Below are positions 58,944-64,000 of a DNA stretch of 64,000 bases, piece after piece. The notes under the pieces are model-generated. The model had not been told where the DNA came from, ran no database searches, and saw nothing but the letters and a program-made list of their open reading frames with translations. Origin of the DNA: an uncultured Eubacteriales bacterium (GTDB lineage Bacteria > Bacillota > Clostridia > Saccharofermentanales > UBA5734); the NCBI GenBank assembly GCA_903835065.1, contig CAILLO010000028.1, positions 42,471-106,470 on the forward strand, in the 5' to 3' direction. The stretch's first letter is position 1. Every line of letters begins with the position of its first letter. The position numbers and the translations under genes are program-made.

Positions 58944-59897
58944 TCAGCCGAGGCCGGCGAACGGGCGGACGAGATAGTAGAGCAGGCTGGCGAGCAGCAT
59001 GATCGGCGCCGTGAACAGCACGCTGTCGAAGCGGTCGAGCACGCCGCCGTGTCCTGGCAGCACGTTCCCGAAATCCTTGACGCCGCAGTAGCGCTTGATC
59101 GCCGAAGCCAGCCAATCGCCGAACTGGGCGGTCGCACCGCACACGAGGCCGAGCGCGAGCCCGAACAGCAGGTTGGCGCGCGCCGTGACGACGACCGGCC
59201 AGCCCTTGCCGACGAAGAGCCAGAAGAAGAGGGCCATCACGAACATGCAACCGAGCAGACCGCCGAGGGCGCCCTCGATCGTCTTCTTCGGGCTGATGTT
59301 GGGAACGAGCTTGTTGCGGCCGAACAGCGAACCGGCGAAGTAGGCGAACACGTCGGTGATCCACGAGGCGATCGGAGCCGCGAGCATCCAGAGGAAGCCG
59401 TCCGGCACGGCATACAGGACCAGGATCGAGCAGGAGAGGGGGAACGCCACGTAGCCCACCATCGCCGTCGTCGCGACGCCGTCGATCAGGGAGCCCGGTC
59501 CGTGCGCGAGCACCGTCGACAGGATCAGCATCATCGCGAGCACCAGCATCAGGAAGGCCGTCACCGCCAGCCCTTCGCTCAGCAGCATCGTCATCCGGGA
59601 AGCCCAGTCGAGGAGCATGGGCGTGTCGAGGCCGCCCGCCGCGACGAGGCGCCATTGCGGCGCCTCGTGGAACAGCAGGGGAATCAGGGGCATCAGGACG
59701 CCGAAGCTGCCGATCACGGCCACCGGGCGGCTGGGTTTGAGGCCCTTCGCCTCGAGGGCGGCGGTCAGTTCGAGCACGCAGACCACGGCGCTCGCGACGA
59801 AGAGGACCACGGGCGCCAGCGGCCAGCGGAAACCGGGCAGCAGAAGGAGCGCGACGGCGAGCGTGAAGACGACGCCGGTGACGATGCGGCGGATCAC
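58944..59897 (-). CDS. cdsA: Phosphatidate cytidylyltransferase
   Basis: A 317-residue membrane enzyme with about eight hydrophobic segments. The C-terminal signature is complete (SPKKTIEGALGG and KDFGNVLPGHGGVLDRFDS). It makes CDP-diacylglycerol for phospholipid synthesis. GTG 59897 overlaps the uppS stop (GTGA). Confidence 0.95.
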   Translation of the reverse strand: MIRRIVTGVVFTLAVALLLLPGFRWPLAPVVLFVASAVVCVLELTAALEAKGLKPSRPVAVIGSFGVLMPLIPLLFHEAPQWRLVAAGGLDTPMLLDWASRMTMLLSEGLAVTAFLMLVLAMMLILSTVLAHGPGSLIDGVATTAMVGYVAFPLSCSILVLYAVPDGFLWMLAAPIASWITDVFAYFAGSLFGRNKLVPNISPKKTIEGALGGLLGCMFVMALFFWLFVGKGWPVVVTARANLLFGLALGLVCGATAQFGDWLASAIKRYCGVKDFGNVLPGHGGVLDRFDSVLFTAPIMLLASLLYYLVRPFAGLG

Positions 59898-60691
59898 CCC
59901 TTCACCCCCCCGTACCTCCGGTCGCGCGCCGTGTAGGCGCGGAAGGCCTCGACCAGGTCCTTTTCGGAGAAGTCGGGCCAGAGCACGTTCGAGAACCAGA
60001 ATTCGGAATAGGCGGACTCCCAGAGGAGGAAGTTCGAGATGCGCTGTTCGCCGCTCGGGCGGATCACGAGGTCCGGATCCGGGACGTCCGGCAAGTAGAG
60101 GCGCGACGCGAAGAACGCCTCGTCGATCCGGGCGGGGTCGAGGCGTCCGGCGGCTGCCTCCCGCGCGAGCGCGGCGGCGGCCTGCACGATCTCGCGGCGG
60201 CCTCCGTAGTTCAGGGCGATCACGAGTTGCAGGCTCGTCCGCTCCCTCGACCGCTCCTCGGCGGCCGAGAGCGCCGCGCGGATCCGCTCGGGCAGCGCTT
60301 CGCGGTCCCCGGAGAAGCGGAGCCGGATCCCGACCTCCTTCATCTCCTCGTCGAACCGGTCGAGGAATTCGAGGAACAGGTCCATCAGCGCGTGGACCTC
60401 GTCGTCGGGGCGGGACCAGTTCTCGGTCGAGAACGCGTAGACGGTGAGGTACTTCACGCCGAAGTGTCCGCACGCGTCGACGACGCGGTAGAGGTTCTCG
60501 GCGCCCTGCCGGTGTCCGGCCTGTCTCGGCAGGCCGCGGCGACGGGCCCAGCGACCGTTCCCGTCCATGATCACGGCCAGGTGCGCGGGCACGGAGACGC
60601 CGGCCGGCAGGACGGTCTTCGTCTTCCGCCTCTTCCCGCCCGGCCGCGGAAGAATCCGCGCGAGCCGGCCGGTCCAGGTCCCGTTTCCCAT
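59894..60691 (-). CDS. uppS: Undecaprenyl diphosphate synthase
   Basis: A 265-residue cis-prenyltransferase. HLAVIMDGNGRWAR (about residue 38) carries the catalytic Asp, and YAFSTENWSRP, LVIRPSGEQRISNFLLW and SEFWF are further motifs. It makes the C55 lipid carrier for peptidoglycan from MEP-derived precursors. The basic N-terminal extension of about 35 residues is longer than usual. ATG 60691 has only a weak GCAGG site, so the exact start is uncertain. Confidence 0.94.
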   Translation of the reverse strand: MGNGTWTGRLARILPRPGGKRRKTKTVLPAGVSVPAHLAVIMDGNGRWARRRGLPRQAGHRQGAENLYRVVDACGHFGVKYLTVYAFSTENWSRPDDEVHALMDLFLEFLDRFDEEMKEVGIRLRFSGDREALPERIRAALSAAEERSRERTSLQLVIALNYGGRREIVQAAAALAREAAAGRLDPARIDEAFFASRLYLPDVPDPDLVIRPSGEQRISNFLLWESAYSEFWFSNVLWPDFSEKDLVEAFRAYTARDRRYGGVKG

Positions 60692-60715
60692 CGTCAGCCT
60701 GCTTTCATATGAGCG

Positions 60716-60738
60716 CCGGGCTCCTCGACGGAGCCCGG
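60716..60738 (-). terminator. Hairpin between frr and uppS
   Basis: A perfect 9-bp GC stem (CCGGGCTCC / GGAGCCCGG, 5-base loop) in the 90-base gap. No T run follows, so it may set relative expression or RNA stability rather than end transcription. Confidence 0.45.
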
Positions 60739-60781
60739 GCATCGGAGCGGAGAGTCCTTTTCCCGACGTCCACGGGGACGG

Positions 60782-61348
60782 CTAGACCTCCATCAGGTCC
60801 TTTTCCTTGTCGCAGATCTGCTTTTCGATCTCGACGATATGCGCGTCGGTCAGCCGCTGCATTTCCTTCTCGGCCTCCGCAAGCGCGTCCTCGGTCAGCT
60901 CGTGCTTCTTCTCGAGGTCCTTGAAGTGGTCGACGCCCTCGCGGCGGAGGTTGCGGATCGCGATCCTGGCTTCCTCGCCGAGCTTGTGGACCTGCTTGAC
61001 CAGGTCCTTGCGGCGGTCCTCGGTCAGGGCCGGGAAGACCAGGCGGATCGACTTGCCGTCGTTGTTCGGGTTGATCCCGAGGTCGGACATGTTGATCGAT
61101 TTGACGATCTCCTTGAGCGTGGTCGGGTCCCAGGGGGTGATCAGGATGATGCGCGCCTCGGGGACCTGGATGTTGGCGACCTGCTGGATCGGCGTCTTGG
61201 TGCCGTAGTACTCGATCGTGAGCTTGTCGAGGACGTGCGGGTTCGCGCGGCCGGCGCGGATCGCGTGGAACTCCTCGCGCAGCACGTTCAGGGTCTTGTT
61301 CATACGCTCTTCGTACGTGCTGTAGCTTTCGTGGGTCAGAACGATCAT
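60782..61348 (-). CDS. frr: Ribosome recycling factor
   Basis: A 188-residue RRF of standard length with its three-helix bundle and small alpha/beta domain: REEFHAIRAGRANPHVLDKL and SIRLVFPALTEDRRKDLVKQ are signatures. It splits terminated ribosomes together with EF-G. GAGGAGG sits 6 bases before ATG 61348, so the track ATG 15 bases upstream is not used. Confidence 0.97.
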   Translation of the reverse strand: MIVLTHESYSTYEERMNKTLNVLREEFHAIRAGRANPHVLDKLTIEYYGTKTPIQQVANIQVPEARIILITPWDPTTLKEIVKSINMSDLGINPNNDGKSIRLVFPALTEDRRKDLVKQVHKLGEEARIAIRNLRREGVDHFKDLEKKHELTEDALAEAEKEMQRLTDAHIVEIEKQICDKEKDLMEV

Positions 61349-61399
61349 GGGCGACCTCCTCATCTAGCGGGGTGCAGTCCATCCGTTGAAGGTAGGTTC

Positions 61400-61405
61400 A
61401 TTATA
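61400..61405 (-). promoter_or_regulatory. -10 element before frr
   Basis: A perfect TATAAT about 50 bases upstream of frr. No -35 at proper spacing. Together with the terminator after pyrH it suggests frr begins a new transcript running into uppS and beyond. Confidence 0.5.
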
Positions 61406-61461
61406 TGCCAACCGGAATGCAACTTTCCAGAGAAATGGGCGGCACCGTCGAAGTCGCAAGG

Positions 61462-61490
61462 AAAAGGCCTTCCGTCGAGGAAGGCCCCTT
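61462..61490 (-). terminator. Intrinsic terminator after pyrH
   Basis: A 12-bp stem with two G-T pairs (AAGGGGCCTTCC / GGAAGGCCTTTT, loop TCGAC) ending in TTTTCCTT on the minus strand, 30 bases after the pyrH stop. Confidence 0.75.
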
Positions 61491-61520
61491 CGATGCGGTC
61501 GAAGCCGAAGACGGATCCGC

Positions 61521-62228
61521 TCAGCGCACGATCGTGCCGATGGGTTCGCCGCAGGCCATCCGGAGGATGTTCTCGGGGTCCTCCAGGCTGAAGACGGCGA
61601 TCGGGACCTTGTTGTCGCGGCACAACGACGCGGCTGCGGCGTCCATCACGCCGAGGTTCTTCGCGAGAACCTCGTCGAAGCCGACCGTCTCGTACTTCAC
61701 GGCGTCTTCGTACTTGTTGGGGTCCTTGTCGTAGACGCCGTCGCACATCGTCGCCTTGAAGAAGATGTCGGCCTCGATTTCGGCGGCGCGCAGCGCGGCG
61801 GCGGTGTCGGTCGTGAAGAACGGATTCCCGGTGCCGCAGGCGAAGATCACGATGCGGCCCTTCTCGAGGTGCCGGACGGCGCGCGCGCGGATATAGGGCT
61901 CGCAGAACTGGCGCATCTCGATCGCGGACAGCACGCGGGTCACGGCGCCGACCCGGTCGAGCGCGTCCTGCAGCGCCAGCGAGTTCATCGCGGTGGCGAG
62001 CATGCCCATGTGGTCCGCGGTGACGCGGTCCATCCCCGCGCTCGTGCGGCCGCGCCAGAAATTGCCGCCGCCGACGACGACCGCGACCTGGACGCCCATG
62101 CCGGACAGTGTGTGGATCGCCGCGCCGATGCGGCCGAGGACGTCGTTGTCGATGCCGAATCCCTTGTCGCCCGAGAGGGCTTCGCCGCTCAGCTTCAGTA
62201 GGATGCGCCGATAGACGGGTTCCTGCAT
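61521..62228 (-). CDS. pyrH: UMP kinase
   Basis: A 235-residue bacterial hexameric UMP kinase of the amino acid kinase fold. The motifs [41 protein letters not shown] and [13 protein letters not shown] are all present. GGGGAGG lies 7 bases before ATG 62228. It follows rpsB-tsf as usual. Confidence 0.97.
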   Translation of the reverse strand: MQEPVYRRILLKLSGEALSGDKGFGIDNDVLGRIGAAIHTLSGMGVQVAVVVGGGNFWRGRTSAGMDRVTADHMGMLATAMNSLALQDALDRVGAVTRVLSAIEMRQFCEPYIRARAVRHLEKGRIVIFACGTGNPFFTTDTAAALRAAEIEADIFFKATMCDGVYDKDPNKYEDAVKYETVGFDEVLAKNLGVMDAAAASLCRDNKVPIAVFSLEDPENILRMACGEPIGTIVR

Positions 62229-62249
62229 GGCCCTGCCTCCCCTAGAAGA

Positions 62250-62274
62250 AAGGGACATGCACTGCATGTCCCTT
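62250..62274 (-). terminator. Attenuator-like hairpin between tsf and pyrH
   Basis: A perfect 11-bp stem (AAGGGACATGC / GCATGTCCCTT, loop AGT) followed by TCTTCT on the minus strand, immediately before the pyrH ribosome binding site. The imperfect T tract suggests partial termination, lowering pyrH relative to rpsB-tsf. Confidence 0.65.
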
Positions 62275-62281
62275 CCGGCGT

Positions 62282-62932
62282 CTAGTTCTTGATCTGCTTC
62301 ATCACTTCGTCCGCGAAATTCTCTTCCTTCTTCTGCAGCCCCTCGCCCATCTCGAAGCGGACGAACCGCCGGATGGAGATGTTCTCGCCGATCTTGGCGA
62401 TCTTCTCCTTGAGGAGCGACCCGATCGTCGTGCTGTCATCGCGGATGAAGGCCTGCTCGAGCAGGCAGTTGTCGTTGTAGAACTTGGCGAGCTTGCCGTC
62501 CGCGATGCGGTCGACGATCTTCTCGGGCTTGCCCTCGTTCAGCGCCTCGGTACGGTAGATCGCGCGCTCGGCGTCGAGGACGGCGGCGGGCACTTCTTCC
62601 TTGGTCACCCACTTCGGGTTCATCGCCGCGATCTGCATCGCGACGTCCTTGACGAAGCCCTTGAACTCGGCGCTGGCGGCGGCGAAGTCGGTCTCGATGT
62701 TGACCTCGACCAGGACGCCGATGCGGCCGCCGGCGTGGATGTAGGCCTCGACGAGGCCTTCCGCGGCGACGCGGCTCGCCTTCTTGGCAGCGGAGGCCAT
62801 GCCCTTTTCGCGCAGCCAGACGACGGACTTCTCCAAGTCGCCTCCGCACTCCGTCAGGGCCTTCTTGCAGTCCATCATGCCGGCGCCGGTCTTCTCGCGC
62901 AGGCTCTTGATCATGTCGGTGGTGACGTCCAT
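62282..62932 (-). CDS. tsf: Elongation factor Ts
   Basis: A 216-residue EF-Ts, the nucleotide exchange factor for EF-Tu. The N-terminal UBA-like module ([19 protein letters not shown]) is intact, and [11 protein letters not shown] is the core contact motif, with Ala in place of Val of the usual TDFV. It is shorter than proteobacterial EF-Ts because one subdomain is reduced, as in many Bacillota. Confidence 0.96.
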   Translation of the reverse strand: MDVTTDMIKSLREKTGAGMMDCKKALTECGGDLEKSVVWLREKGMASAAKKASRVAAEGLVEAYIHAGGRIGVLVEVNIETDFAAASAEFKGFVKDVAMQIAAMNPKWVTKEEVPAAVLDAERAIYRTEALNEGKPEKIVDRIADGKLAKFYNDNCLLEQAFIRDDSTTIGSLLKEKIAKIGENISIRRFVRFEMGEGLQKKEENFADEVMKQIKN

Positions 62933-62947
62933 GTCGGATTCTCCTCC

Positions 62948-63709
62948 TTATTCGGCGGTCGTCTCTTCGACCTTGGCGGTCTCTTCGGCCATCACGGGAG
63001 CCGCGGGGTCGACGGCGAGGGTCTGGACGCCCTGGTGGGCCTCGATCACGGCGTCGGCCATCTTGCCGGCGATCAGCTTGACGGCGCGGATCGCGTCGTC
63101 GTTGCCGGGGATGATGTAGTCCACTTCATCGGGGTCGCAGTTGGTATCGACGATGCCGACGATCGGGATGCCCAGCTTGCGGGCCTCGAGTACGGCGATG
63201 TGCTCCTTCTTGGGGTCGACGACGAACATGCAGCCCGGCAGGCCGGTCATGTCCTTGATGCCGCCGAGGTTCTTCTCGAGCTTGTCCATCTCGAGCTTGA
63301 GCTTGGCGACTTCCTTCTTGGGCAGGACGCTGAAGGTGCCGTCCTCTTCCATGCGCTGGAGCGCGGTCAGGCGGTCGATGCGGCGACGGATCGTGCGGAA
63401 GTTGGTGAGCGTGCCGCCGAGCCAGCGGTTGTTCACGAAGTACATCCCGCAGCGCTCCGCTTCCTCGCGGACGGAGTCCTGGGCCTGCTTCTTGGTGCCG
63501 ACGAAGAGGACGGTGCCGTGGCCCGCCGCGACGGTGCGCACGAACATGTACGCGTCGTCGACCTTCTTCACGGTCTTCTGCAGGTCGATGATGTAGATCC
63601 CGTTGCGCTCCGTGTAGATATAAGGCGCCATCTTCGGATTCCACCGACGAGTCTGGTGGCCGAAGTGGACGCCCGCTTCCAGGAGCTGTTTCATGCTGAT
63701 GACACCCAT
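62948..63709 (-). CDS. rpsB: Ribosomal protein S2
   Basis: A 253-residue S2. [20 protein letters not shown] at the N-terminus and [15 protein letters not shown] are family signatures. ATG 63709 (MGVISMKQ) matches family starts. The GGGAGG site is about 11 bases upstream, slightly far. The last about 25 residues ([13 protein letters not shown]) are acidic and likely disordered. First gene of rpsB-tsf-pyrH. Confidence 0.97.
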   Translation of the reverse strand: MGVISMKQLLEAGVHFGHQTRRWNPKMAPYIYTERNGIYIIDLQKTVKKVDDAYMFVRTVAAGHGTVLFVGTKKQAQDSVREEAERCGMYFVNNRWLGGTLTNFRTIRRRIDRLTALQRMEEDGTFSVLPKKEVAKLKLEMDKLEKNLGGIKDMTGLPGCMFVVDPKKEHIAVLEARKLGIPIVGIVDTNCDPDEVDYIIPGNDDAIRAVKLIAGKMADAVIEAHQGVQTLAVDPAAPVMAEETAKVEETTAE

Positions 63710-63803
63710 GAGAATAAGACCCTCCCTTTTAACTTCCGCGGACCCTGATACGGCTCTCTGGCCGAAGGCAGGATGGTCCGCGTGCAAAATATGAACCGGG
63801 GGA

Positions 63804-63833
63804 ATTGTACCACGGGGCGGCGGCCGCGCGCAA
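63804..63833 (-). promoter_or_regulatory. rpsB-tsf-pyrH promoter
   Basis: TGGTACAAT extended -10 (63804-63809) with TTGCGC (63828-63833) at 18-base spacing, the same -35 and spacing as the rimP promoter. The leader of about 88 bases leaves room for S2 autoregulation, but no clear structure was worked out. Confidence 0.6.
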
Positions 63834-63879
63834 CTATGGCGCCGCGACGCTCCTGCGGCGGGTCATTTGCAATCCTTAA

Positions 63880-63937
63880 CTCCCGTGAGGTCGGGAGATT
63901 CGTCCTGCAAACCGGCGGCGGGCGATTCGTCCTGCAA
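63880..63937 (+). repeat. Inverted and direct repeats upstream of an edge promoter
   Basis: CTCCCG / CGGGAG (63880-63897) forms a short palindrome. GATTCGTCCTGCAA occurs twice (63897-63910 and 63924-63937), 27 bases apart. All lie upstream of the plus-strand -10 element and look like binding sites for a regulator of the gene beyond the edge. Confidence 0.55.
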
Positions 63938-63952
63938 GCGGAAACCCTCTGC

Positions 63953-63993
63953 TACACTGGTCGGTAGACTTCTCCGGGCCAATCGAAGGAGGT
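63953..63993 (+). promoter_or_regulatory. Promoter and ribosome binding site of a gene starting beyond the window
   Basis: TGCTACACT extended -10 (63953-63958) followed by AAGGAGGT (63986-63993), 7 bases from the end of the window. A plus-strand gene should begin within a few bases past 64000. It is divergent from rpsB. Confidence 0.65.
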
Positions 63994-64000
63994 AGGACAA

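Noticed and set aside
61405-61430. Possible sigma-54 site (TGG...TTGCA) before frr
   Set aside because: The GG-to-GC distance is several bases too short for sigma-54. The TATAAT just downstream is a better explanation.
1-64000. tRNA, rRNA, riboswitch or mobile element
   Set aside because: No cloverleaf-like segments, conserved rRNA stretches, T-box or known riboswitch cores, transposase or integrase genes were recognised by eye. A covariance-model search could still find small RNAs.

Overview
The window reads as a chromosomal piece of a GC-rich (roughly two thirds GC by eye, not counted) anaerobic member of the Bacillota. A Gram-positive type PolC, a PASTA-domain Ser/Thr kinase with its PP2C phosphatase, the B. 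subtilis-like orders rimP-nusA-ylxR-ylxQ and def-fmt-rsmB-rlmN-prpC-pknB-rsgA-rpe-thiN, the MEP isoprenoid pathway, phosphotransbutyrylase/butyrate kinase and an Ech hydrogenase all point that way. I cannot name a genus. Almost all genes lie on the minus strand in tightly packed operons with ATGA or GTGA overlaps. No tRNA, rRNA, CRISPR array, insertion sequence or prophage was seen.

Layout. 1-2600 (-): rimP-nusA-ylxR-ylxQ-(infB start), led by an extended -10 promoter and a terminator-like hairpin. 2600-5700 (+): a PadR / DUF1700 / DUF4097 envelope module and an SPFH protein, closed by a strong terminator. 5700-13600 (-): a Gfo/Idh/MocA oxidoreductase, then a catabolic operon with a BKACE (DUF849) enzyme, thiolase, cyclase, 3-hydroxyacyl-CoA dehydrogenase-like enzyme, SDR, cupin and AtoDA CoA-transferase. 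It starts at a promoter bracketed by two TTTCWGAAA elements. 13600-14115: a gene broken by frameshifts. 14157-18520 (-): buk-ptb-iorA-iorB. 18674-22339 (-): xylose isomerase, a metallo-beta-lactamase-fold hydrolase and a tandem class II aldolase. 22445-33352 (-): echABCDEF followed by hypABFCDE, a self-contained [NiFe] hydrogenase and maturation operon. 33500-37415: HAD phosphatase, DUF4003 protein, a second cyclase and a PLP aminotransferase. 37456-47005 (-): the thiN-to-def block. 47195-48367 (+): a lipoprotein. 48372-63709 (-): priA, polC, ispG, rseP, dxr, cdsA, uppS, frr, pyrH, tsf, rpsB. The right edge holds a plus-strand promoter and ribosome binding site for a gene that begins outside the window.

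How the parts may work together (inference). Amino acids deaminated by the aminotransferase could be oxidised by IorAB to acyl-CoA with reduced ferredoxin. Ptb and Buk would turn the acyl-CoA into acid plus ATP. Ech would re-oxidise ferredoxin to H2 while pumping ions. The BKACE operon appears to convert an unknown beta-hydroxy or beta-keto acid plus acetyl-CoA into acetoacetate and a new acyl-CoA. AtoDA and thiolase would then recover acetyl-CoA. The unknown substrate of that operon is the most interesting open question in the window.

Start codons were re-chosen from ribosome binding sites and overlaps wherever the ORF track began too far upstream. This affects nusA, rimP, atoA, hypE, hypF, pknB, prpC, rsmB, def and others.
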